A stretch of DNA of 64,000 nt from Sitta carolinensis (Eukaryota > Chordata > Aves > Passeriformes > Sittidae), in contig JAVUNC010000004.1 in NCBI GenBank assembly GCA_032173965.1, forward strand, positions 64,168,501 through 64,232,500, in the 5' to 3' direction. The number at the start of each line of letters is the position of its first letter. Within the stretch, counting starts at the first letter, position 1. This document shows, one piece after another, positions 1 to 11,400 of this stretch. The position numbers and the translations under genes were made by a program. The notes beneath the pieces were generated by a model. It did not search any database and was not told the DNA's origin. It worked only from the letters and a program-made list of their open reading frames with translations.

Positions 1-861
1 TTATAGAATGAATATGCTATAGAATGTAGCATATGATTGGAATCATAATAAATAACATCCTTTCCCAAATCAAATTATTTTTTGTGTTTCTTGTGATTAG
101 TTGGTGTTTTCAAGAAGCTGACCATAATTAGGTGTGCAGGGAAGGGGATGAGGGCAAGATCTCTAAGAAGGTAAAAATGAGGCTTGATAATCAGTTTTAG
201 TTGTCCCCAGACAGGACTCCTAATAGACTAAGCACAGAGAATTTGTGAGGATCAAGTGCAAAAGGAAATCAACTATACAGCTTCTTATCCAAGTTTCTTC
301 ACTTTAATTCACTAATTTCTGTATTATCTTGGTTGCTATAATGAAGTCAAGTGAAGGAAGTGTATTTGCTCTGTTAAAACTTCAGTACACACCTTTATGC
401 AACTAAAGCCAATGTACCAATGTCACTTAGCCATTTTGAGTGGCTGATGTACCCATCCCAAGTCTTATGTTTCTTGATTTGTTTAATACCTGCCTTTATA
501 TAGACAGTCTTCAGGCAGTGGTGTCATTGAGAAAGATTACCTTTTCATGTGGGGCAGTTACCATGCACATCTGTGTGCCTATTAATGCAGCTGTAGCACT
601 CATAAAAGGGACTTCAAAGGACCAAAGTGCAAGTGGGAAGTCCTTAATGGTCCATGCAGAAATGGTGGAGCTGGTGGCAGTGACTTTCCTGATGCATTGA
701 GGCAAATAAATGTGCTGTGCAAAGGTACTACAGAGGGCAGTGGTGATGCCCCAAAGTATTTGTCATCTACATGGAACCTCATCCCAGCAAAAGAAAATTT
801 TTTTAAACAAAGTAATTCCACTCATGCATGCTTTGGTCTCTCTGCTGAGGTTACCAATATA

Positions 862-917
862 TCTATTTTTTCTTTTCCTTCTGGAAGTGTTTCTATTTTT
901 TCTTTTCCTTCTGGAAG
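862..917. repeat. Two-copy 30-bp tandem duplication
   Basis: A 26-nt segment made of tctattttttcttttcct plus tctggaag occurs at 862-887 and again, identical, at 892-917, with a period of 30 bp. It is a local pyrimidine-rich duplication with no coding role seen. Confidence 0.85.
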
Positions 918-3900
918 AATTCTGGAAGAATTGAAATATATTTATCCAACACAAACCATGGCAGATACAAACAAGTGATCTTTGGGACAATACTTTCTCA
1001 GTCCGCCCTTGAATCTATAAATGTTCCAGTACTTCCTATTTTCTCTGCATTTGGGTGCCTAACATGGACTAGCCCCTGAGACTGTCTGAAGGTGTTGGTA
1101 GGACTGGTTATAGAAATAAGGCTGGGCATCAAATTCATGTGTAGGTGTAGCACCAGATTTTTCTTTTTGGTAGCTGTATTTCTTTCATAAATGTGCTTAT
1201 GTATGAGCTAAGCTCATAGGAATCCTCTGCACATACGAATGGAAAATCTGGATTTGGAATGTGACAGATGCTGAGCAGCATGAGTAAGTCAGGAAAACAG
1301 CATTTTAAACTAATGGTGGATTTAAGCATTAAAGTGTATTTTCTTCAGGATTACGATTTTAGTTATATTTACTTGTAACCAGGAATTCCCTTTCTGTTTC
1401 ATGTAAATGTTCAATCTGTTAAGCTATTCTATGTTAAGCTATTATTAAGCAACTTCCATATGTACTGCTGTACTTTGTTCTACCTGTGTTGGGATTTGGG
1501 GAAAGCAGAAGCTCTCAGTCTCCCTATATGTTCTGAGGGTTTTTATATAGGTGGTACTAATGAAGCCACAGTATTTTTTTCCTCTCTCTCCCCCTCCTGA
1601 AGGTTTTTCACAATTCAGATTTCTTTTTGCCACCGTTTGCACTTCCCACTCTTGTACTTGCACTTCCCAGAGAAGGATAGTTGGTATACAAATTGAATTT
1701 ATCTCTAGGTGGTAGGAGTGCTGGAAATAATAGACAACTCTTCTGTTTGTATGCATTCCAATATTCCATTTTAGTTACAACTTCTTAAGACACCCAGATG
1801 CCTTTCCTAACCAAGTAGTACAATATATTTAGAGCTCTGAAGGGTATAGGATTCAAATCTTCTCTCTAAATTGAATTACTATAAAATCTGATGTGAAATT
1901 CATCTGCTCTTGTGATACTTCCTTGTGTGTTTAGGACTGCATGGCCCTGGTAGACCCCCAAGGTAGCTTTTAGGAAATGCTGCTGCTGGGAGCAAAATCC
2001 AGTTGTCATGGATTAAGGTGGTGCATGGTGCTCAGCTCTGCCTAAGAGCCAAACTAGCCCAGAATACAGCGAGATGATCCACTGGTTTTATTGGTAGAGC
2101 CACTTTAAACTCTCCTCTAACCTGTGCTTCATTTGCTGTCCCTAAACAGCTGTTTGAGACTACTGTACACAACATCACTTGAAGACTGAGAGGTGCAGAA
2201 CTGGGGAAACCACAAACCTGCTTTGTTGGTAAACCCAGGGTATTTTGTAATAGCACTCATTTTATCTTGAAGAGGATTGGACATTGGAGAGACCCTGCCT
2301 TCCTTACCTTTAGCTAGGAGTGTCTGTCACATAATTCATTATCACACACATATTACATTGTTTCATCTCTTGTCAAAGAGATATATTTCCAAGATTTTCC
2401 ACCTGAACTTTAAACCATAATTAAGTATTTGGCCAGGACAAAAATATTGCCATATAATTAACTTTTCTTTTGCTGTTCATTGATGCATTTCAACTTGCTG
2501 GTCTGCATTTTTTGTTTTGAACCATTAAACATCAGCATCCATCCAGACAGTGCCTGTGCAGAGTGGGAAGATATATTGACTTAGCTGTACTTGGAAATAA
2601 CTGTTTAATCTGTTACAGAAACCAGAGTGGTTTTTCCAATGGTGACCATGTAGAACTACTCCTGGAGAAACCATCACAACTCCAACCCTTATATAGGACA
2701 GATCTCTAAGGGGCTTTATTCTAAAATCAATTTTTCAGTTCTGCTTGCATCTGGGAGACACAGGAAAACACTGTGATTTTGAAGGATGGATTTTTTTAAG
2801 AAAAAGTTTAAATTTAAAATGTTAAAATGCTAAATAGCACTAAACCAAAATCTATGTCCAGTTCCTCTATTTTGTTCAATGGTAGTATTTGCATGGCACA
2901 AACTACATGAGTGTTGGTACTGAACACTTTGAGGTACAAATGATTTCTGGCTTTAGAAATGTGTCAGAGTTAAGAAGAGTCCCTGCAGTGATATCCATCA
3001 GTGATGACAAGTATTTCTCACTTAGGAATACTTATCAGTGTCAAACAGCAATACTTCTCCTATTTTCAATTAAACTTCACAAGCTTCTGTAATGTTGCAC
3101 ATATAAAGAATGTGGTCTGAAACAGAAATGAGAAAATGGAGATTAAAACTGACCAATGATCCTAAGGAGAACTCATTACTGGAACTGAAATAACAGTTTA
3201 AGGAAAACTCTCCTTTAAATACTTAACCAGGGAACATTTTCCCTGGGGTTTGAAAATCCTTCTACTACATGCTTAGGAAAATTACATGGAAATGCTTTCC
3301 TTGCTGGGAACTCCATTTACATTCATACAGCAAATCTAAGGGGAAATTTAGAGAAAAGTTCTTCTCAGAAATAGTGCACTAGGAAAGTGATTATTCTGTT
3401 GGTAGAAAGGAGAGGCAGTGAGAGAACAGATGCAGTGGGATTTTTGCTGCCTTGTCAAACCAGAATGTCTTCTGCAAACAAAGGAGATCCTTCAATCAAC
3501 TGGCTTTACCAAAGAACTTGGAACACTTCATTTTTTGTTTTTTTTTTATTAGTTGTCATTCTTCGACATGATGAATACTTACAGCAGTATGTTAAAAAAG
3601 ATACAGTTAAGTCTCTTGGCATCACTGCATAGCAGTCACAGCATTTTCACACAATCTAGTGCTTCCTTTCAGAATGATGCATATGGCATATATACGCACA
3701 TATGGGGGCTGATTCTTGGTCCCAGTGAAGTTGGGGGGACCAGTGTTTGGCCCATAGAGTTGTATAAGATATGTGACTATGTATATATAAAATGCTTTAC
3801 AATAAACATGACATATACAATCTTGAATTCAAAGATAAGCAGAATATATTTTACATCCAAGTCAAGCTTATGCTTTGCACTTAAAAGTTTATGTACCTAA

Positions 3901-4007
3901 AATATTGGATGGATTATAGAAACAAAGAGCAACAGTTTGCACCAATCAAAGTAATTTGAATACATATTCATGGCATGAAGCTTGCCTTGTGGTTTTGTTG
4001 GGGTGGC

Positions 4008-4025
4008 TTTTTTTTTTTTTTTTTT
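4008..4025. repeat. T18 homopolymer
   Basis: An uninterrupted run of 18 T is followed by ATTTGCAGG. On the minus strand this reads AAATAA followed by a poly-A tract, but I see no retrocopied gene next to it. Confidence 0.8.
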
Positions 4026-5565
4026 ATTTGCAGGGTTTTAATTCAAGTTTAATTACTGATTTTTGTGGGCCATGGGGGTTATGGTGACATCAGGAGGTCA
4101 ATGGGCATACCTGATGGACAATTCAGCTGAGTGACTTAAAATATAAGGCAATAAATTATGGCTGGTACCCTAGCTGGTACCTGAAAATAAAATTGTGACT
4201 ATGAAGAGAATATATGAAGAAGTATAACAGAATTTATAAAGAGAATTCATCTGGAAGGGCTAAATGCACATTCTGTGTCTAATTTGATGGAAACTTTCAA
4301 CAGAAATTTAAACCCCAGATTGCAAAAGCTGGTCAGATCGCTATGCAGTGTAACAACAGCCTTATCTCATTTACAGCTTTGTCCTTAATCACTGGGGAGG
4401 CTTTGGTTTTCTTCGTGGAAACCAAGTTTATACAAAAATAATTGACCTGTGTTGTAGATTAGGTTAGGTGATACAACTGCAGAGCATGTGCTTTTGTTTT
4501 TTGTTTTTTTTTTTCTTCTTCCTCCATAAACTCTACTTAATCTCAGCTACTCCTGTCTTTGTTCCTTGTGTTCCAAGGTACATGTTGTTAGTAGTCCTTT
4601 TATTCTCCAGCTGACTGTTGGCTGCACCATTGACACTTAAAAACACAAAGGTAGGTAAAATCTTAACTTAATGACAGTGCATCTGTATGCATTATTTTAA
4701 CCAGCTTCAGATTTTCACTTATTATCACATATTATTGTTTACCAAATTGCTTTTCAGATGGTATAAAATCTTCATTTAGAGCTAGATTTTAACTGCATTT
4801 GTGGGGCATAAAACCATTTAAACATCCTGCTTTTAACAGCTTTTTTCCTATTTCTAGATATGAAAACCTTAACTCAGTTTGAAAACTTCAAAATCTTTCA
4901 GCTGCACTGGCCCAGAGGGAAGGAAAAATAATTTACAAGGGCCTTCTATAAAGTGGCTGATAGGGCTGACACCACCAAAATCTGTATCATCTGCACAGCT
5001 TTTCTATTCCGTGCATCAGCAGCTTGTTGGCACATTGGAGAGAAAACCCCAGTGCAGAAATGTCCTCCCCACCAGAGAATACCAAATAATTGGTATTCAC
5101 AACTGCATGTGCTGAGCACTGGTGCTGTTGGATTGGCTGGTACCAGTTACCAGGAAATCAGAGGGTTGCGTTTTGCATTACAGACCCCAGGGAATCTGGC
5201 TGGCAGAGCCCTTTCCAACACTTCTGTCTGAGCACCTGAGGCAAACTGGCCCAGGCCCAGACCTGTGTAATGGGTTTGGCTCATAAATACAGAAATGTTG
5301 CTGGAGCCACCCTGAACCTCTTTCAAGCCCTCTTTCATTAGACAAGGTGATTGAAATCTGTGTTCAGCCGGTATGTTCAGTGCACCAAAAGCCCCCACAG
5401 CCTGATAATTTTCAGAAGGGCTTTTAAAAATTGGAAAGTTTAACGTGGTAAGAGCAAACTTGTAATGGAACCTGTAGGTTCCACTTGTAGAAAAGGGCTT
5501 GGGTTGAATGTGGCTGTAATGAAATTTGATTTGTACTAAGCTTTTTTGTTGGACCTATTTTCTGG

Positions 5566-5608
5566 AAGCTCTTCAGAAACATCTTGACAATGTTTCTGTC
5601 AAGAGCTT
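5566..5608. other. Long hairpin-forming inverted repeat
   Basis: The arms cagaaacat (5574-5582) and atgtttctg (5590-5598) pair perfectly around a 7-nt loop. They are continued by aagctctt (5566-5573) and aagagctt (5601-5608) after a 2-nt bulge. The total is 17 base pairs. It lies about 2.6 kb past the PDE7B stop on the minus strand. Confidence 0.8.
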
Positions 5609-6168
5609 TTTATGCTGCTAGATGCTGGGCTTAACTAAATTTCAGAACATTTAAAAAAAATTCTTTGAACTAGATGGAAAAGGGCTTCCATTTCTTAGTA
5701 AAAAGATAAAACACGGGAAATTACATCCTTTTGTATGGCCTTAAGTGCTTCTAAGCAGCACATTACATTGCTCACATAATGTCCTAATAATTGTCCTACA
5801 TCTGTCAGAAGGAAAGGTACACCTAAAAAGCTGCAAAGTGGTGGTGCTTCCACCCCCACGTGGTTAAGAAGACATTTATGTCCTGTAGTTAGAAACAATT
5901 TAATTTCTACTACAACTCTCTTGAGTGCCCTTTGCTTGCTATGGTCCTTCTATTGTATGAATCTCATTTAGATTAGTGGGAGGAAGAAGGAGGTTTTCTA
6001 TTCATTATACCTTTCATAACAGTGGAGGGGCAGAAAAACATCACTGGAGTGCTTTGTGTGCTTACCTCGTTTTGCCCCTTTTTACTTCACTGGGTTTCAG
6101 CCTCTTTTCTCTGAAGATTCATACAAAGAATTAGTGGAGTAAATCATCCTTCACTAAAACGCATGCTT

Positions 6169-6174
6169 TTTATT
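6169..6174 (-). promoter_or_regulatory. Candidate polyadenylation signal AATAAA for PDE7B
   Basis: Plus-strand TTTATT at this spot reads AATAAA on the transcript strand. It is the first canonical hexamer I saw past the stop codon. Such hexamers are common by chance in AT-rich DNA, so this is only a candidate. Confidence 0.25.
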
Positions 6175-6761
6175 TTCCTCTAAACATATTAGTCACCTTA
6201 TGAGCATGAACTTTCTCTCATCAAGTCAATATTCCCTGTAATTGAGAAAAATATTTTCCCTTGCACTTCTGTGAGTAAACATCCTTCTCATGGTTCTCAA
6301 ACACCAACTTAAAAAGCTCTTTCTTTGTTGGCCTCTTCAAGGTCTTCACATCCCAACATGACTATCCAAACGTTGACTACCTGGCCATACCTGCTCGTTG
6401 TTTTGGAAAGCAGCTGTACAGAGTCTGTACAGGGGGTTTGCAACAATGCTGTACGTCACCTGAATGCTGTTACTCTTTCTGGGGGCAGAGGAGCAGGGGA
6501 CAATCCCTTTGGTGCAACACAGAGGTGTCTGAGAATACAATCTCGCTGAAATGGTGGAAGCTTAAGTAAAGTTTAATAAAGACTTTCCTGAACTGAGGTT
6601 GTTCATGGCATATTTAAGGCCAAGTATCTTTCACAAACATGAGATCACAGAAAATTCCTCAGCCACTATGACAGCTAAGAGGATTTTTCTTAATAGTCTG
6701 ACTACAACACATTTTTTCCCTTCATTGACTGAGACTAATCTAAAAAAAGTCAGTTGAAGTA

Positions 6762-6779
6762 TTCTTTTAATTAAAAGAA
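6762..6779. other. Perfect 18-bp palindrome
   Basis: ttcttttaa is followed directly by its reverse complement ttaaaagaa. The core TTAATTAA is AT-only. It lies inside the probable 3' UTR. Confidence 0.85.
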
Positions 6780-8229
6780 AAACACAAATGCATTTTGATG
6801 CTGACTATCTAAGGAGAGAATGTGGGGAAAAAAATCAGCTACACTGCAACATCTCTCAAGAAAACAACTGAACTCCAGAACTAATGCCATGCTGTGTAGA
6901 TCACTAAGCTATTTAGAAAAAATTCACACTCTTGAATAAATGGTAATCAGGCTGAACTGTCAAATCATGTGGTGTTGCTGTGGGGCCTGGGGGGTTTTTT
7001 TGAACATAAAACTTCAGGCTCTGTGAAACATTTGCCTAGACCTAATGTGCAAGGTGCCATGGATTAACAACACGGACCCATATGGAATGTGTTTGAAGTT
7101 TTCAAGAAGTTACCCTGCCAGACTTCATTCCTTAATGACCTTTGATACACCTTGGATAGTGGAAAGGCAGTTCAGAATCGTATCTTGTAATCGTATGATT
7201 TTGGCAGCTATCAGTAGATGAGGGATGCTAAAAGTTAAGGCTTTTATCCACAAACAATGGTGTATATTAATAAACTCTATACCATATTTACAAATGCTTT
7301 CTCTTGTATTAAAACTAACAGTATTCTGTTCACAGTGCCAATGTTTTTACAGGTAGCAATCATCCCACAGTACTCCAGTATTTTGGCATGGGGATCAGTA
7401 GCGCTTTCTATTTACAGAAAATGTACACATATGAATATAAACAGGTAACTTGAAACAGTACTCAAAAGATAGATCTGTTCGTGTTTCAAAGGTTTAGACT
7501 GTACTACACCTTCCCTTTCAGCTGTGAGGGAATACTGTTCCTTGCAATGAGAAGATGCCCGTCTTTTATCCAAAGTGGCATAAAAATGATTAACAAAACG
7601 AGCCTTTTTACACTGGAGGTGTGTATATGGAGAGTAACTTCAGTCCAAGGTTTATAGATCTGTTGTTTAGTGCACAGAATACAAAAGTTAAAAAGGTTTT
7701 TAACTACTAAAACAACATGACTCTCTGCCCTCTGCGGGCACCGTCCTGCTCAGTCCGTGTCCTCTGGATGCTGGAGATGCTGGTGGTTTAACTGCAGCCC
7801 AGCTGCCAGCCTAGAAAGGGTGTGGCACTCTGGGCCTATATACATATGTCACAATAGGACTTGTGGTAAATGAAAAGATCACCGAGAGTGCCTCTCTGTG
7901 CCCCCTGTTCTCTCAGCAATCCTCCCTGCTTCATGGCAGTCCGAGCTGGCCTGGCTTCCCTGCTGCTGACTGGGACTCCACACCGGGGCAGTTGGGATCA
8001 GGAGTGGCTAATGGCATCAGGCATGCGCAGAATGGAGAGAGGGGAGTGGGACGTGAAGATCAGAAGGAAACCCAGCAGAACCATGGGTGTGTTCGTGAGG
8101 CCCCTCAGAGCTCTGCCATTTCTTGCCTTTGCACGGTGTTGACAACAGGCTCCTGCTCCCCGGGACCTTGTCTGCTGCTGTGACCAAGACGGAGATAGCA
8201 GTGCTAGAAGGGAAAGTGCAAAGCTGCCA

Positions 8230-8447
8230 CTAAGGAGTCTCTTCTTCATTTAAAGTCTGTTCCTGGCTGCCAGTCACTTGGCCTGAGTGGTCGTTGCTCC
8301 TACTACTGCTGTGTTGCTTGTGGAGCAAACTTCTCCACTTGGCCTTGTTCCTCCTGAGATGGTTTAGCATATTTTCAGATAGGGGAGTGTTGCCTGTAAA
8401 CTGGGCCCACCTCTCAAAGAGTGGCTCAACGATGTATGTCATGAACC
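8230..8447 (-). CDS. PDE7B: PDE7B last coding exon with stop codon
   Basis: The coding part is 218 nt including stop TAG at 8230-8232; the acceptor is ...gtgtttctccag. It encodes [20 protein letters not shown], then [20 protein letters not shown], a Ser/His-rich stretch, and an acidic end NEEETP. The first Phe belongs to the hydrophobic clamp that holds the substrate base. The [10 protein letters not shown] block ends the catalytic domain; the tail after it is the poorly conserved regulatory C-terminus, three residues shorter overall than human as I recall it. Confidence 0.97.
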
Positions 8448-11400
8448 CTGGAGAAACACACAAAGGACAGCTGGTGAGCAATGAATTAATTCCACAAGGA
8501 CACTGCCCCACCAAGTGCCTTGAAAGCACGGAGCAGGGTAAGTGGCAAAAAGGCCTGATGAGAAGCAACAACAGTCTCTCAAACAGACATCAATTCCTTT
8601 TGAAATGCACAGCTTTTGACCAGCATATATGATAAGATATGGCTTTATCTCTGTGTGTCACAGTAATCTCTGTGACAGTCAGCAACCCTCTGAGGAGATC
8701 TCAGACAAGACAGTAACCAGCATTTAACACTGGCTGCAGTTTTTTTCCATGGGTACTTTTCCCCTATGCAAAGACTCCTTTGCCTTTCTGTTGAACGTTT
8801 GGCTTAGACAGGTTTCTTTTTGAACATTTTAATTTAGATCGTATCTTTTAGCTCTTATGGTGTCCACAGCTTCTATTGTTAAAACAACTGGATCAGAGTG
8901 GGGCACATGGTGGATAAAAGTTTCTCTCTTAGAGCTTCTGCCATAGTGAGATAACTATGAAGGGAACGAAACTAATACTCACCAATTTGGATGCTTGGTA
9001 CTGTATCCTTTTGCTGATTACAAAGGGGGCTTATTTCCAGTTCAAATTTTTGTTCCAGATCACCTGCAAAAAAAAAGGAAAAACAAAGAAATTTTTTTTT
9101 CTGCCACTTCTATCTCTTCTCCATACCTATGCTACACTTACAAGTGTCTGCAGCTGTGTGAGGAGTTGGAATCTTCTACCAATGATGACCATGGTAAATG
9201 TCTAAATACCTTCATTTTCTGGACTTTGTAGGTATCAGAGAAATCAATTATTCATACAAAGAAAATTTTAAGAAAAGAAGACTTTCAGATGAACATTAAA
9301 TCTGAGCATTTAAGTGTTCTGAGGACCTTAATTTTTAAAACAGACTCTCTCACGTGAAAGATTTTTAAGACACTCTAGTTCATTTACTCATTGTTCAAAT
9401 CTCTTCCTACCAGAAAATTGCAGTAGATCAATTTTAGAAGAAACACATCTCCAGTAGTACTGCAATGGAAATTGCTAGTGTGTTCTTGTAGAAGTGGCTT
9501 GTAGAGGGAGGAGTCTTGGAGCCTGGCAGCCCACGGCTGTGGCTGCACATACAAACTAATAAGGGCCAAAGCATGGACTTGAGCAATGTTTCAAGTACCA
9601 AGAGCTGTGAAGCTCAAGTTATAAATGTGGAAAAAGGATGCAATGAAAAGGCTGTCTTATTGCTGTGCAGTAGCTCGGTGTCAAGCTATGCCCTTGCTGC
9701 TGCACTGAATGTGTTTATCTCCTGGGTCATCCAGAAAGTCCCCAGAAAGGCATCTGCACAGGGCTGACTCAAGACAGCAAAGTAGTTGGCTGAATTCCTA
9801 GTCACCTTCATAGCAGAATATCCAACTAACTGGACCAGGAGGTCTCTGGTTCCAAATCCAGGACTGCCATGAAGATTCCTGCAGGCAGCTTCTGCTGTGA
9901 CCAGCCCTGGGCACTGTTTGAAATTGTTGGAAGAAAAACCTGGCTGGGGGATCTGCTCACTCCAAATGCCACCTCAGATTGCTCCTGATGCAGAACTGAC
10001 CAGGTTTTGCCATTGAGAAGATGCTTATAAACAGTCAGAAGAAATTATTCCTGCAGAAATGGTCACACAGGACAGGTTTCTGTACATAGTGATGGCAGGA
10101 GATGTTTTTATGGAATTGAAGGTAATCAATGGCAACAACCATGCTGGATTTAAGAATTCAGCAGAAAAACATCTCAGAGAGTGTAATTTTCTCACTGCAA
10201 GACAACAGTCACTTTTTCTGCTGGAGACACTGCATTCCCCCGTGCCTGCAATTACTCCATGCAAAGATTGCTATGAGTTAAGTTTTGGGTGTAGGGGTTT
10301 CCTTAAAATTGACACTCTCTGTCTGTGAGTGCAACTCGTTCATCCTTTGTGATTGTTAGCCTTCCCTGCCAGTGTACAATCCTGGTCACTGCCTGAGGGA
10401 CAGGACCTTTCCTGTCTACTGTATGGAAGGGAAGTGAGAGTTAACTGTGTACAAGCTAAGATGTGCCACTTCCCCTCAGACAATAATATTTTGTCCATCT
10501 GACTTACTAATAAGGATGAAGTGAGGGCTGGTTAGGAAAAGCTTTCCTGTAAGAAAGACAGACCTGCTAGTTTAGACAAAACACTGTATTCATCCCATAA
10601 AGAAACATTTTGCTTTAAATCTGCTGTTTTTGTTTAAAAGCTCTTTTCTCCCCACTAAGTTTTTGCTACTGTGCTACTCAGGTTCTATAGCCCCATATAG
10701 AACACTGTGTGCATTTCTAAGCCTTGCCTTTCTTCCCTCTGCAGCATGCAATCACTTCTTTAAATGAGAGCAAAGTATTTTCAGTCCTAATTGAGTACTT
10801 AGAAAGTACAAAGAAAACATTTTTAGCTTCATGAACAATCAAAAGGAACAATTTAGCAAAACTGAGACATAATAACAGTTTCTCATGTTTCCAAATGTGC
10901 AATTTGTCATCTTCTCATCTACGCCTCCAAAAACTTCTGACTAAAGAAAGTTTCTAACTCCAATGATATCCTCTCTGTAGGTGTTCTGGGTAGAAAATGG
11001 TTGGCCTATCTGGCTCAAAGTATATCCACATCTTGTCTTTCAGAAGTCACTTAATTGACAAAAAATAAGATTTGCTTTTGCATGGTAAGAACTTAAAATG
11101 ACAGTAAATTTTCTGTTGTTTCACATTACTATGAAAGGAACTGCATTTATTAGTTCCTGAGAACTTTCATGCTAAGGAAAACCTTCCAAGCAATTTCAAA
11201 TCCTTATGAGAGAAACTGATAATTAATGTTACTTCAACATTAGCCATTTTCTTAAAAGCTTTTTTCTTACTACTTCCAGCTTCATATATACAAATCGAGT
11301 TTTATTACTTACCCTGTGTTCCTAGCTGTGCTGATTTTTAAAAGATCTGAAAACAAATTCAAGTATTTTTCTAGGCAAGTTTTTTTTAGGAGCTGCTGAG

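Larger units (their letters stand above)
1..6159. other. Non-coding sequence downstream of PDE7B
   Basis: This stretch is AT-rich and has only short, unsupported open frames on both strands. It contains a 30-bp tandem duplication at 862-917, a T18 tract at 4008-4025 and a stable hairpin at 5566-5608. In mammals MTFR2 faces PDE7B from this side, but I recognise none of its exons here. Confidence 0.6.
6160..8229 (-). other. PDE7B: Probable PDE7B 3' untranslated region (end uncertain)
   Basis: No open frame of note follows the stop codon, and the sequence just downstream should be transcribed as 3' UTR. The first canonical minus-strand AATAAA I found lies at 6169-6174, about 2.06 kb past the stop; an ATTAAA occurs earlier at 6572-6577. 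Other AATAAA copies lie further on, so the true end could be beyond 6160 or before it. I see no coding exon here. Confidence 0.4.

Noticed and set aside
4008..4040. AATAAA followed by a poly-A tract on the minus strand as a processed pseudogene end
   Set aside because: The adjacent sequence shows no similarity that I can recognise to a spliced gene, and T tracts are common here.
1..6159. Possible 3' exons of the neighbouring MTFR2 gene
   Set aside because: No open frame in this stretch resembles that protein. The gene-order expectation alone is not evidence.
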